From assembly GCF_009765735.1 (NCBI RefSeq), contig NZ_LMUW01000032.1, positions 33,093-97,092 on the forward strand: a stretch of DNA of 64,000 bases, in the 5' to 3' direction. Origin of the DNA: Xenophilus sp. L33. GTDB taxonomy: Bacteria > Pseudomonadota > Gammaproteobacteria > Burkholderiales > Burkholderiaceae_C. The position numbers were made by a program, and so were the translations under genes. Below the pieces are notes generated by a model. That model searched no databases, was not told the DNA's origin, and was given only the letters and a program-made list of their open reading frames with translations. Position 1 is the first letter of the stretch; each line of letters opens with the position of its first letter. Below, in pieces: positions 17,049-25,739 of the stretch.

Positions 17049-18551
17049 ATGAACATCTTCATCGCCGGCTTCCAGCACGAGACCAACACCTTCGCACCCA
17101 GCAAGGCCGACTGGGCCGCCTTCGAGGCCGGCTCGGGCTTCCCGGCCTATCGCCGCGGCGCCTCGATCATCCAGGCCTACCGCGGCCGCGCGATCCCGAT
17201 CGGCGGCTTCATCGATCGGGCGGACGAGAACGGCTGGTCGCTGGTCGGCTCGGTCTGGGCCGGCGCCAATCCGTCGGCCCACGTGACCGAAGACGCCTTC
17301 GAGCGCATCGCCGGCGAGATCGTCGAAGACCTGCAGGCCGCGATCGCGCAAGCGCCGGTCGACGCGGTCTACCTCGACCTGCACGGCGCCGCCGTGACCG
17401 AGCACCTGGAAGACCCGGAAGGCGAATTGCTCGCCCGCATCCGCCGCGTGGTCGGTCCGAACGTGCCGATCGTCGCCAGCCTCGACCTGCACGCCAACGT
17501 CACCGCCGGGATGCTGGCGCAGGCCGACGCCCTCGCCGCCTACCGCACCTATCCGCACATCGACATGGCGGCCACCGGCGGGCTGGCGGCCCAGCTGCTG
17601 GAGCGCCGCATCGCGCGCGGCAGCCGCGAGCCGCTGGCGGTGCGGCGACTGCCCTTCCTGCTCTCGCTCAACGTGCAGTGCACGATGATGGCGCCGGCCG
17701 ATGCGGTCTACGCCGAGCTGCTCGCACTGGATGCGAAGCACGGCACGTTGCTGAGCTTCGCCATGGGCTTCCCGGCGGCCGACATCGCCGAGTGCGGCCC
17801 GGTGATCTGGGGCTACGGCGACCAGGCCGAGGCCGCGGTCGAGGCGCTGTTCGCCCGCGTCGACCAGCCGCGCAGCCAATGGCGGCTCGACCTGCGCGAT
17901 CCCGACGAAGCGGTGCGCGAAGCCCTCGCGCTGGCCGCCGATGCCGACAAGCCGGTGGTCATCGCCGACACGCAGGACAACCCGGGCGCGGGCGGCGACG
18001 GCAACACCACCGGCATGCTGCACGCGCTGCTGCGCGCAAAGGCCGGCGCGCGCTTCCCCGGCCGGGTGGCGATCGGCGTGCTGGCCGACCCGCGCACCGC
18101 GGCCCAGGCCCATGCGGCGGGCGAAGGCGCACGCATCGAGGTGCTGCTGGGCGAATCGGTGCCGACCTGGGGCGGCCAGTTCAGCGACCCGCCGGTGAAG
18201 GCGACCGCCACCGTGCGCAAGCTCTCGGACGGCAAGGTCACGATGAAGGGCCCGATGGGCATGGGCGGCAGCGTCACGCTGGGCCCGAGCGCCTGCCTGG
18301 ACGTCGACGGCGTGCTGGTCGCCGTCTCCACCCTCAAGACGCAGAACCTCGACCGCGAGTTCTTCCGCTTCGTCGGCATCGAGCCCGAGGCGGCGAAGGT
18401 GCTGGTCAACAAGAGCTCGGTGCACTTCCGTGCCGACTACGCGCCGATCGCGAGCCACATCCTGGTCGCCAAGGCCGCGGGCCCGATGGCGGTCGATCCG
18501 GCCGACCTGCCCTGGACCCGGCTGCCGGATTCGATGGCGCTCAGGCCCTGA
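17049..18551 (+). CDS. M81-family metallopeptidase (MlrC-like)
   Basis: 500 residues beginning MNIFIAGFQHETNTFAPSK, the M81 start with the metal-binding QHETNTF. DLHGA near residue 114 and LDLHANVT near 145 carry further zinc ligands, and the C-terminal MlrC domain includes DTQDNPGAGGDGNTTG. MlrC is known for linear microcystin breakdown, but homologues next to dipeptide-type ABC importers probably hydrolyse an imported peptide or amide. Here it directly follows the ATPase, so substrate uptake and cleavage appear coupled. The true substrate is unknown. A MarR regulator gene starts 35 bases later. Confidence 0.9.
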   Translation: MNIFIAGFQHETNTFAPSKADWAAFEAGSGFPAYRRGASIIQAYRGRAIPIGGFIDRADENGWSLVGSVWAGANPSAHVTEDAFERIAGEIVEDLQAAIAQAPVDAVYLDLHGAAVTEHLEDPEGELLARIRRVVGPNVPIVASLDLHANVTAGMLAQADALAAYRTYPHIDMAATGGLAAQLLERRIARGSREPLAVRRLPFLLSLNVQCTMMAPADAVYAELLALDAKHGTLLSFAMGFPAADIAECGPVIWGYGDQAEAAVEALFARVDQPRSQWRLDLRDPDEAVREALALAADADKPVVIADTQDNPGAGGDGNTTGMLHALLRAKAGARFPGRVAIGVLADPRTAAQAHAAGEGARIEVLLGESVPTWGGQFSDPPVKATATVRKLSDGKVTMKGPMGMGGSVTLGPSACLDVDGVLVAVSTLKTQNLDREFFRFVGIEPEAAKVLVNKSSVHFRADYAPIASHILVAKAAGPMAVDPADLPWTRLPDSMALRP

Positions 18552-18586
18552 ACGTTCGAGAACGACAACGACTTCGAGGAATCCGC

Positions 18587-19057
18587 ATGGCGCGTCCCGC
18601 GATCGACTTTCTGACCTTCCGGCTGGACGTGCTGAACGAACGCGCGAAGCGCCAGGCCTCGCAGATCTACGAGGAGGCCTGCGGGGTCGGGATTCGCGAA
18701 CTGCGGGTCATGCGGCTGGCTCACGTGCAGCCCGGCATCACGCAAAGCGAAGTCGTCGCCGCCGGCTACCTAGAGAAGACGCTGGTGTCCAAGCTGCTGA
18801 CCTCGCTGGTGCGACGCGGACTCATCCGACGCCAGATCGGCGAGGAGGACGCGCGCTGGGTGCAGTTGTTCCTCACCGACGCCGGCCGCGACATCGTGCG
18901 GCAATGCAACCGCATGGGGCGCCAGATGGAGAAGGCCTGGCTGGCACCGCTCGACCCGGCCGAGGTGGCGGTGTTCGAACAGCTGCTGGCCAAGCTCACC
19001 GCGGCCTGGGAAAACCAGCCGGCCAAGGCGCGCGGCCGCGCCGCCAAGGCGGACTGA
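18587..19057 (+). CDS. MarR-family transcriptional regulator
   Basis: 156 residues from an ATG six bases after CGAGGA. A winged helix-turn-helix covers about residues 25-110: GIRELRVMRLAHVQPGITQSEVV-type helices, the recognition helix around EKTLVSKLLTSL, then the wing RRQIGEEDARWVQLFLT. The C-terminus is a charged dimerisation tail. It is the last gene of the peptide importer/M81 peptidase cluster and on the same strand, so it probably controls that cluster. No palindromic site next to it could be assigned. Confidence 0.88.
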   Translation: MARPAIDFLTFRLDVLNERAKRQASQIYEEACGVGIRELRVMRLAHVQPGITQSEVVAAGYLEKTLVSKLLTSLVRRGLIRRQIGEEDARWVQLFLTDAGRDIVRQCNRMGRQMEKAWLAPLDPAEVAVFEQLLAKLTAAWENQPAKARGRAAKAD

Positions 19058-19069
19058 ACCAGGCGGTCC

Positions 19070-19615
19070 TCAGTCGCGCCGTGTCGCGAACGGCCACATC
19101 GTCTCGAACACGCCGTCGCGCCGCACCCAGGCATGCAGCAGCGCAGCCGCCAGGTGCAGCAGGATGAGCGCGAAGAAGCACAGCGCCAGGATCTGGTGCG
19201 CGCTCCACAAGAGGCTGTGCAGCGACGCGCTCGGCGGCACGATCGCCGGCAGCCGCAGGCCGCCGACCATCACCGGATAGTCGGCGGCCGACAGCATCGC
19301 CCAGCCGATCAGGGGCATCGCGATCATCAGCAGGTAGAAGACGAAGTGCGACAACCGCGCCGCCAGCTTCATCACCTCGGGCATGTTCGCCGGCAGCGGC
19401 GGCGCACCGTAGCGCCAGCGCACCGCCAGCCGCAGCAGCGCCAGCAGCAGGATCAGGATGCCGAGCGGCTTGTGGATCGACACCAGCGTCAGGTAGTCGG
19501 GCGAGACGGTCGACACCATGCCGACGCCGATGAACAGCATCGCCAGGATGCAGATCGCCATGAGCCAGTGCAGCACGCGCTGCAGCGGCGTGAACCGGGG
19601 GTGGATCTCGTTCAC
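19070..19615 (-). CDS. Cytochrome b561
   Basis: 181 residues, starting with a GTG at 19613-19615 whose GTGA overlaps the TGA of the upstream catalase-like gene, a sign of translational coupling. Four membrane helices are visible. Histidines suitable for two b-type hemes occur in LQRVLHW, VSIHKPLG, AARLSHFVFY and SAHQILALCF. The family moves electrons across the inner membrane. Because it is coupled to a heme peroxidase-like protein exported to the periplasm, it probably supplies or accepts electrons for that partner. It ends 12 bases from the convergent MarR stop. Confidence 0.9.
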   Translation of the reverse strand: MNEIHPRFTPLQRVLHWLMAICILAMLFIGVGMVSTVSPDYLTLVSIHKPLGILILLLALLRLAVRWRYGAPPLPANMPEVMKLAARLSHFVFYLLMIAMPLIGWAMLSAADYPVMVGGLRLPAIVPPSASLHSLLWSAHQILALCFFALILLHLAAALLHAWVRRDGVFETMWPFATRRD

Positions 19616-20670
19616 GGCTTTGCTCCTGGCGCGGTGCGCGGATAGTCCTTTTCCTCGGCGGTGCGGCGGTCGTAGCTGACCGCGTAGGCGGCCGAGCGCG
19701 CCGCCGGGAACGGGTCGTCGGAGGTCCGCATGCCCGGCGGCAACACGGTCGGATCGAAGTTGAGGTCGCGGCAGGGACCGTCCGGCTCGGCCTCGATCTT
19801 GTTCACCACCAGCGTGCCGACCTCGACCTTGCGGCGGTCGTCCGGCCAGACCTTGGTCGGGTCGGCGGTCGGGTCGCCCGGGTTGGCGACGGTCACCGCG
19901 AGGGTCCATTTCTGCGGCGCCTGGGCCACGCGGTCGGCGATGTCCTTCTCCAGGAAGTCGGGGCCGCGCTGCTTGAGCTCATCGGGCGGCACCGCCATCG
20001 GCGCCGCGGCCGGCACGAAGGACCAGCGCACCGCCTGCTCCTGCCCCTGGGCGTTGGTGAAGATGAAGCTGTCCAGACTGTTGAAGCGGGTATCGGCATA
20101 GGAGCCCGTGAAGGGCGCACTGGCGGCCCAGCCGCCGAAGGCCTTGATCTCCGGATGCGCGCCGGCGAAGGCCTTCATCGCGTTCGGGTCGCTGCTGTGC
20201 GAGGCGGTCTGCAATTCGTAGAAGGCCTCCGGCGTCGAGACCGCGAAGAAGGGCGGATCGATCATCGCGGTGCGCCATTCCGCGCCCTGCGGCGCCTGCA
20301 CCCGCAGGCCCAGGCCGCGCACCCGCGCGCTGCCGTCGGTGGCCTTGGGATCGGGCACGCCGAGGTTGAAGCGACCGGTCGCCGGAAAGCTGCCGGCGGC
20401 GAACATCGGCGCGCTCGTCAGGGCGGCGCCGGCGCCGTTGGATTCGAAGGTGCCGGTGAAGCAGATGCCCTTGGCATGGTTGCGGCGGTAGCCCGGTACC
20501 GCGCCGCCGGGCGGTGCCAGCGAGCCGACCAGCTTGTCGGGCGTGAGGCGCTGCGGGGAGAAGAAGCCGGCGGTCCAGGCGAAGGCGGCGGCCACCACCG
20601 CCACCACCACCGCGATCAGCAGCAGGCTGCCGAGCGCCGCGCCGCCACTCCGAGACTTTCTGTCGTTCAT
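19612..20670 (-). CDS. Catalase-family peroxidase, membrane-anchored or exported (SrpA-like)
   Basis: 352 residues from the ATG at 20670; an upstream ATG would add twelve unsupported residues. A single hydrophobic segment at about 14-36 directs it to the membrane or periplasm. The short catalase core has the distal His65 in RRNHAKGICF and, near the C-terminus, an Arg-x3-Tyr pair (Arg325, Tyr329) matching the proximal heme ligand pattern. It is much shorter than classical catalases (about 480 or more), as is normal for this subgroup, whose members show peroxidase activity. It shares a 4-base overlap with the cytochrome b561 gene. Confidence 0.88.
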   Translation of the reverse strand: MNDRKSRSGGAALGSLLLIAVVVAVVAAAFAWTAGFFSPQRLTPDKLVGSLAPPGGAVPGYRRNHAKGICFTGTFESNGAGAALTSAPMFAAGSFPATGRFNLGVPDPKATDGSARVRGLGLRVQAPQGAEWRTAMIDPPFFAVSTPEAFYELQTASHSSDPNAMKAFAGAHPEIKAFGGWAASAPFTGSYADTRFNSLDSFIFTNAQGQEQAVRWSFVPAAAPMAVPPDELKQRGPDFLEKDIADRVAQAPQKWTLAVTVANPGDPTADPTKVWPDDRRKVEVGTLVVNKIEAEPDGPCRDLNFDPTVLPPGMRTSDDPFPAARSAAYAVSYDRRTAEEKDYPRTAPGAKP

Positions 20671-20751
20671 CGCGTCCGCCCTTTTCGCGTGGCACAAGCG
20701 GAGCAATCTAGCAGTTTCCGGCCCGGCCCATGTTTCGGCCGCGCCTCGGGC

Positions 20752-21927
20752 TCAACCCATCGCCCGGATCGCCTGCACCAGTGCGTCGATGTCGGACGCG
20801 TCGTTGTAGCAGTGCGGCGAGGCCCGCAGCACCGTCGGCAGGCCGCGCGCCAGCGCGTCGAGCAGGGTCGACTCCGGCTTCGAATGGCTGACGTTGATGC
20901 CTGCCGCGAAGAGCCGCGCGTTGACCGCCAGGGCATCGTGCCGCTCCAGCGTGAAGGACACGATCGCCGCCGGATCGGCGCCGAGGTCGTGGATCGTGAC
21001 GCCGTCGATCGCCGCCAGCGCAGCGCGCAGCGCGGCCGCCTTGGCGCGGCACTGGCGCTCGATCTCGTCGACGCCGATCGCCAGCGCGTAGTCGACCGCC
21101 ACGCCGAGGCCGAGCCGCGCGGCGTAGTTGTTCTCCCAGGTCTCGAAGCGGCGCGCGTCCGGGCGCAGCTCGTAGCGGTCCGGCGCCACCCAGGGCGCGC
21201 CGAAGTGATCGATCATCGGCGGCTCCAGTTGCAGCAGCAGCTCGCGCTTCATGTAGAGAAAGCCGGTGCCGCGCGGACCGCGCAGGAACTTGCGGCCGGT
21301 CGCGGTCAGCATGTCGCAGTTCAGCGCCTCGACGTCGATCGGCATCTGCCCGACCGCCTGGCAGGCGTCGAGCAGGTAGCGGATGCCGTGGGCCTTGGCG
21401 ATCCGGCCGATCTCCGCCGCCGGGTTCACCAGGCCGCCGTTGGTCGGCACCCAGGTCACCGCGATCAGCCGCACGCGCTCGTCGATCATCGCCTCGAGCG
21501 CCTGCGGGTCGAGCGCGCCGCTGGCGTCGTCCGGCACCACCTCGATCACCGCGCCGGTGCGCTTCGCCACCTGCAGGAAGGCGACGTGGTTGGCCGCATA
21601 TTCGGCCCGCGCGGTGAGGATGCGGTCGCCCTTCCTGAACGCGAGCGAATAGAAGGCCATCTGCCAGGCGACGGTCGCGTTCTCGGTCAGCGCGATCTCG
21701 TCGCGGGAGGCACCCACCAGCCGGGCGACGCTGTCGTAGACGCGTTCCAGCCGCGCCGCCGACTCGAAGGCCGCTTCGTAGCCGCCGATCTGCGCTTCGC
21801 GCTGCAGGTAGCCGACCATCGCCTCCAGCACCGGCGCGGGCATCAATGCGGCACCGGCATTGTTGAGGTGCACCCGGTGCGCCACGCCGGGCGTCTCGCG
21901 ACGCAGGCGTTCGACGTCGAAAGTCAT
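20752..21927 (-). CDS. Class V aminotransferase (PLP-dependent)
   Basis: 391 residues of fold type I. LNNAGAALMP near the start, ENATVAWQMAF around residue 83, Asp187 in LLDACQAVGQ that pairs with the PLP pyridine, and Lys213 in TATGRKFLRGPRGTGFL as the Schiff-base lysine. Relatives include isopenicillin-N-epimerase-like and cysteine-desulfurase-like enzymes, so it could transaminate, racemise or eliminate from an amino acid. It lies 10 bases downstream of an amino-acid-type periplasmic receptor gene on the same strand. The substrate is therefore probably the ligand of that receptor. Confidence 0.9.
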   Translation of the reverse strand: MTFDVERLRRETPGVAHRVHLNNAGAALMPAPVLEAMVGYLQREAQIGGYEAAFESAARLERVYDSVARLVGASRDEIALTENATVAWQMAFYSLAFRKGDRILTARAEYAANHVAFLQVAKRTGAVIEVVPDDASGALDPQALEAMIDERVRLIAVTWVPTNGGLVNPAAEIGRIAKAHGIRYLLDACQAVGQMPIDVEALNCDMLTATGRKFLRGPRGTGFLYMKRELLLQLEPPMIDHFGAPWVAPDRYELRPDARRFETWENNYAARLGLGVAVDYALAIGVDEIERQCRAKAAALRAALAAIDGVTIHDLGADPAAIVSFTLERHDALAVNARLFAAGINVSHSKPESTLLDALARGLPTVLRASPHCYNDASDIDALVQAIRAMG

Positions 21928-21937
21928 CGGTCAGCCC

Positions 21938-22774
21938 TCAGCCGGGCAGCTGGAGCTTGTAGCTGCGCTGCGGCGGCGGATCGACCTTGAACCACTTGCG
22001 GTAGAGCGCGCCGTATTCCACGTACGAATAGCCGGTGGTGAGGTCGGTCACGAAGCCGTCGAGAAACTGCATCCAGGCAAGCTCGCCCATCTTGTAGGCG
22101 ATGCCGTAGTTCTGGAAGCCGCCGAAGGTTTCCGGCACCACCTTCAGGTCCGGGTTGTTGGCCGCGATGTACATGCCGATCGGCAGGTCGACGAAGATCG
22201 CCTGCGCGCGGCCGGAGCGCAGCGCCAGCGCCTGCTGCTCGGTCGATCCGAAGCTCGCGACCGTCGCCTTCGGTGCCATCAGCTTGACCAGGTCGAGCTG
22301 CTCGGGAACGGTCAGCGTCGCGATCGTCACGCTCGGCGTGTTCAGGTCGGCGATCTTCCCGATCTTCGAATCCTTGGCGACGACCACGGTCAGGCCGGTA
22401 TCGAAGTAGCGCGGCGTGAAGGCTGCGCGAACCAGCCGCGAGGGCGTGATCGTGGCCGAATGGGCCAGCATGTCGACCTGGTCGTTCTGCAGCGCCGACC
22501 AGCGGGCCTCGTTGCTGAGCAACTCGAACTTGATCTTGGTGGGATCGCCGAACAGCGCCTTGGCAATCAGCCGGCTCATGTCGACGTCGAAACCGACCAG
22601 CTCGCCCTTCTCGTCCTTGAAGCCGAAGGGCGGCGTGGCGCTGGTGGTGCCGACGATCAGGTAGCCGCGCTTGAGCACGTCGGCGAGCTTGTCGGCGTGG
22701 GCGACCAGCGGAGAGATGGCGGCGGCGAGCGCAAGCGCCAGGGCCAACCGATGGGTGAGGGTCTTGAAAGTCAC
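21938..22774 (-). CDS. Amino-acid-type ABC substrate-binding protein (SBP family 3), orphan
   Basis: 278 residues with a Sec signal (MTFKTLTHRLALALALAAA, cleavage after VAHA). The mature chain opens with the family 3 pattern KRGYLIVGTTSATPPFGFKDEKG, then FDVDMSRLIAKALFG. It would bind a polar amino acid or related compound. No permease or ATPase gene of this class is in the window, so it must use a transporter encoded elsewhere or act as a sensor input. It is the first gene of a two-gene operon with a class V aminotransferase. A set of repeats lies just upstream. Confidence 0.9.
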   Translation of the reverse strand: MTFKTLTHRLALALALAAAISPLVAHADKLADVLKRGYLIVGTTSATPPFGFKDEKGELVGFDVDMSRLIAKALFGDPTKIKFELLSNEARWSALQNDQVDMLAHSATITPSRLVRAAFTPRYFDTGLTVVVAKDSKIGKIADLNTPSVTIATLTVPEQLDLVKLMAPKATVASFGSTEQQALALRSGRAQAIFVDLPIGMYIAANNPDLKVVPETFGGFQNYGIAYKMGELAWMQFLDGFVTDLTTGYSYVEYGALYRKWFKVDPPPQRSYKLQLPG

Positions 22775-22804
22775 GGGGACCTCGCAGGCGTGATGAGTTT
22801 GTCG

Positions 22805-22837
22805 GGCCGGTATTTACTGTACCGGCCAGACTGTACA
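22805..22837. promoter_or_regulatory. Overlapping inverted and direct repeats upstream of the orphan receptor
   Basis: GGCCGGTA (22805-22812) and TACCGGCC (22820-22827) form a perfect 8-bp inverted repeat with a 7-base spacer. TGTAC (22818-22822) and GTACA (22833-22837) form a second one, and ACTGTAC is repeated directly. The block lies 30-63 bases upstream of the receptor ATG, where a promoter is expected. It is probably an operator, although no adjacent regulator gene is evident. Confidence 0.4.
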
Positions 22838-22864
22838 CCTGCAGACCCTAAAAAGTCGAATCGA

Positions 22865-23071
22865 CTACCAGAGTTGCCACCAGGGCCGCTTGCTCGGCGG
22901 ACTTTCGAGCGACGCGGCCAGCGTGGTCGCGGCGCTGAAACGCCGCCGTGCTTCCCTCACGCATCGTTCGGCGGCTGATCTCGCGGCGACATCCCCACGC
23001 ATCGCGCGTGCGCGCAATGCCTGAGCCTGCTTGAAGATTTCATCGTCCGACAGATGGTCCAGCTCATTCAT
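22865..23071 (-). CDS. 68-residue protein with Trp-rich C-terminus (copy 2)
   Basis: Starts MNELDHLSDDEIFKQAQALR and ends SKRPWWQLW. It is the same length as the protein at 4538-4744 and aligns with it without gaps: L/M-S-D-(D/E)-E near residues 7-11, the LR.RA..GD.AA block, the AE pair at 34-35, and the terminal PWW. An ATG 24 codons upstream is possible but lacks the match. There are no known domains; it is a helical charged protein with an aromatic tail. Two dispersed copies in one window imply a family that is probably present elsewhere in the genome. Confidence 0.72.
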   Translation of the reverse strand: MNELDHLSDDEIFKQAQALRARAMRGDVAARSAAERCVREARRRFSAATTLAASLESPPSKRPWWQLW

Positions 23072-23160
23072 GGCCGCCATTTTGCGGGGCCTCGCGGTCG
23101 GCGTGCACCACCGCCGCCACGGCCAGTTTCGAAGACCGTGCAAATGTCACTGAAGCGCAT

Positions 23161-23742
23161 TCAGCGCTGGCCGTCGTGGACCGACACCTTGTCCTTGGCG
23201 AGGCCGCCGAGCCGGGAATGCACCCGTCCGCCGTCGCCCATCACCAGCGCGAAAAGGATCTCGCTCGGGCGCGGCGCGTCCTGGATGCCGACCTCGATGC
23301 TGTTGAAGTGGCTGCGCACATACGAGGCGTGGATGTAGTGAACCGGCACCATCAGGCGGTAGCCGGCGGAAGCCACCGCCTTGCTGGCCGGCACCATCGC
23401 CTTCGGCTCGCCGAGCACGCTGCGCATCGCCCAGCCGCCGGCCTCGTGCCAGACCGCGCCGTGCTCCATTTCGCCGTCGACGCCGACGATCGCGGCCTTG
23501 CTGTAGACCTCGACCTTGTCCTTGCCGCCGAGCGTCTCGACCAGCTCGGTCGCCAGTTCGGTGCCGAGCGCACGCAGCTCCTGCATGAAGGGCATCAGGT
23601 CGGGCTCGTAGCGGCCGGCGTAGGGGTTGTGGATGACCGCGCAGGCGGCCGCCAGGCGCAGCGGCTTCGCGGGTGCCGGACCGCCTTCGTGGTAGGTCGT
23701 CTCGACGAGCAGTGCGCGCTTGCGGATCTTGATGAGGGACAT
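23161..23742 (-). CDS. Amino acid synthesis family protein (DUF1185)
   Basis: 193 residues starting MSLIKIRKRALLVETTYHEGG, which matches the AA_synth/DUF1185 family opening. CAVIHNPYAGRYEPDL near residue 34 and VPVHYIHASYVRSH near 151 are the other conserved blocks. The family name is historical and no reaction is established. Members often lie in catabolic clusters with dehydrogenases, as here: its start is 3 bases after the stop of a beta-hydroxyacid dehydrogenase gene. I can assign the family but not the function. Confidence 0.85.
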   Translation of the reverse strand: MSLIKIRKRALLVETTYHEGGPAPAKPLRLAAACAVIHNPYAGRYEPDLMPFMQELRALGTELATELVETLGGKDKVEVYSKAAIVGVDGEMEHGAVWHEAGGWAMRSVLGEPKAMVPASKAVASAGYRLMVPVHYIHASYVRSHFNSIEVGIQDAPRPSEILFALVMGDGGRVHSRLGGLAKDKVSVHDGQR

Positions 23743-23745
23743 GGA

Positions 23746-24651
23746 TCAGGTCTCTTCGGAAGGAATGGGTGAAGCGTGGGATTCCACCACGCGCAGGATC
23801 TCGGTGTTGTCGGCCTTCGCATCGAGCCCGGCCGCGGCCTGGCGCCAGAAGTCGGCGCACAGCGCGAGCTGCGGCGCCTCGACGCCGGTGACCGCGCGCA
23901 GGTCGCTGGCGGTCGCCAAGTCCTTGGCTTGCAGCCGCAGCTGGAAGCCGCCGTTGAAGGTGCGCGGCAGGACGAACTGCTTGAGCTTGGTCTCGGTCGC
24001 GACATTGCGGCCGCTGGAGGCGTTCAGCACCTCGGCGAAGACGTCGAGGTCGAGGTCGAAGCGGCCCGCGATCGCGACCGCCTCCGACATCGCCAGCAGC
24101 CCGGCGGCATAGACGTAGTTGTTGAGCGCCTTCATCGCGTGGGCAGAGCCGGCCTCGCCGGTGCGGATCAGGTTGCTGCCCATGGTCTCGAGCACCGGCC
24201 GCACCCGCTCGACCGCGGCCTCGCTGCCGCCCAGCATGATGGTCAGCGTGCCGGAGCGCGCCTTGGCGACCGAGCCGGAGACCGGTGCATCGAGCAGGTC
24301 GAACTGCCGAGCCTTCGCCGTGGCTGCCAGCTCGCGCGTGGAGACCGGGTGCGACGAGCCCATGTCGACGATCACCGCGCCGGCCGCGAGCCGCGGCAGC
24401 AGCCCTTCGACCACCGAGGCGGTGATGGTGCTGTTGGGCAGCATCGTGATCACGATCGCGCAGTTGGCCAGCGCCTCGAGGTCGTCGGCCCAATGCAGCG
24501 ATCGGCCCCAGCCGGGCAACGCTTCCAGCTTCGCGCGCGGGCCGGCGTCGGCGTCGTGCGCCAGCACACGGATGCCGGGTGCGGAAGAAAGATGCTCGAC
24601 CATCGGCAGGCCCATCATGCCGAGGCCGACGAAGCCGACGAGGTGGTCCAA
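23746..24651 (-). CDS. NAD(P)-dependent beta-hydroxyacid dehydrogenase
   Basis: 301 residues of the 3-hydroxyisobutyrate/tartronate-semialdehyde reductase family. The Rossmann motif GLGMMG is at 9-14, the substrate loop DAPVSGS at 121-127, and the catalytic lysine Lys174 in HAMKALNNYVYA. The aspartate-containing HDAD after beta-2 suggests NAD use. It would interconvert a 3-hydroxyacid and its semialdehyde. It is the first gene of a two-gene unit with the DUF1185 protein and is divergent from a gluconolactonase-like gene. Together with the LysR regulator they may form a sugar-acid module. Confidence 0.9.
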   Translation of the reverse strand: MDHLVGFVGLGMMGLPMVEHLSSAPGIRVLAHDADAGPRAKLEALPGWGRSLHWADDLEALANCAIVITMLPNSTITASVVEGLLPRLAAGAVIVDMGSSHPVSTRELAATAKARQFDLLDAPVSGSVAKARSGTLTIMLGGSEAAVERVRPVLETMGSNLIRTGEAGSAHAMKALNNYVYAAGLLAMSEAVAIAGRFDLDLDVFAEVLNASSGRNVATETKLKQFVLPRTFNGGFQLRLQAKDLATASDLRAVTGVEAPQLALCADFWRQAAAGLDAKADNTEILRVVESHASPIPSEET

Positions 24652-24811
24652 GGCGCGTCTCCTGTTTTTTTGATGTCCTCGATGCTAGGCCGCCCGCTGG
24701 CAGCCGTCCTATGCCGAGTTGTGCCCGAGGTATGCGCTTTGGTTATCCGGATTCGCCGGGAAGGCGCTGCGCGATACAGTCGGTGCCGATCGACGCACAC
24801 ATGGAGACAGC

Positions 24812-25732
24812 ATGGAAGACGACATCAGCGTGGTGGCCAGCGGCCTCGAATTCCCGGAAGGTCCGGTCTGGCTGCCCGACGGCAGCCTGCTCGTGGTGGA
24901 GATCCGCGGGCAGCGCCTGACGCGCATCCGACCCGGCGGCGAGCGCCAGACGGTCGCGCAGATCGCCGGCGGCCCCAACGGCGCGGCCATCGGCCCGGAC
25001 GGCCTTTGCTGGATCTGCAACAACGGCGGCTTTCGTTGGCATTCCGGCAGCAGCGGGCCGATCCGGCCGGTGGGCGCCGCCGAGGACTACAAGGGCGGCT
25101 CGATCCAGCGGGTCGACCTGGCGAGCGGCGCGGTCGAGACGATCTACACGCATTGCGACGGCGTGCCGCTGCACGGACCGAACGACATCGTCTTCGACGG
25201 CGACGGCGGCTTCTGGTTCACCGACATGGGCAAGGTCTTCGACGACCGCATGATGCGCGGCGCCCTCTTCTACGCGCGCTGCGACGGCAGCCTGATCCGG
25301 CGCGCGGCCTTTGGCCTCCTGACACCGAACGGCGTTGGCCTCGCGCCCGACGGCCGCACCGTCTACGTGTCCGAAACCGAGACCAGCCGCCTCTGGTCCT
25401 TCGCCATCGAAGGCCGCGGCACGCTGAAGCAGGAGCCCTGGCCCTCGCCCAACGGCGGCCGGCTGGTGCATGGTTCGCCCGGCTACCAGCGCTTCGATTC
25501 GATGGCGGTCGAGGCCGGCGGCCTGGTGTGCGTCGCGACCCTGGTGCGCGGCGGCATCAGCGTCATCTCGCCCGAGGGCGAACTGGTCGAATTCCATCCG
25601 GTGCCGGACATCTACTGCACCAACATCTGCTTCGGCGGGCCGGACCTGCGCACCGCCTACATCACGCTCTCGGGCACCGGCGAACTGATCGCCATGCCGT
25701 GGCCGCGCCCCGGCCTGGCCTTGATCGCCTGA
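24812..25732 (+). CDS. SMP-30/gluconolactonase-family lactonase
   Basis: 306 residues from an ATG preceded by GGAGAC; longer in-frame starts lack a ribosome site. Six-bladed propeller features of the family are present: Glu16 in LEFPEGPVW, the GPND loop, TPNGVGLAPDG, and RFDSMAVE, which together hold the metal-binding Glu/Asn/Asp set. The family hydrolyses sugar lactones in the cytosol. It is divergent from the beta-hydroxyacid dehydrogenase gene and 7 bases upstream of a LysR regulator gene. A role in lactone opening before acid oxidation fits the context. Confidence 0.88.
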   Translation: MEDDISVVASGLEFPEGPVWLPDGSLLVVEIRGQRLTRIRPGGERQTVAQIAGGPNGAAIGPDGLCWICNNGGFRWHSGSSGPIRPVGAAEDYKGGSIQRVDLASGAVETIYTHCDGVPLHGPNDIVFDGDGGFWFTDMGKVFDDRMMRGALFYARCDGSLIRRAAFGLLTPNGVGLAPDGRTVYVSETETSRLWSFAIEGRGTLKQEPWPSPNGGRLVHGSPGYQRFDSMAVEAGGLVCVATLVRGGISVISPEGELVEFHPVPDIYCTNICFGGPDLRTAYITLSGTGELIAMPWPRPGLALIA

Positions 25733-25739
25733 ACCGCCG

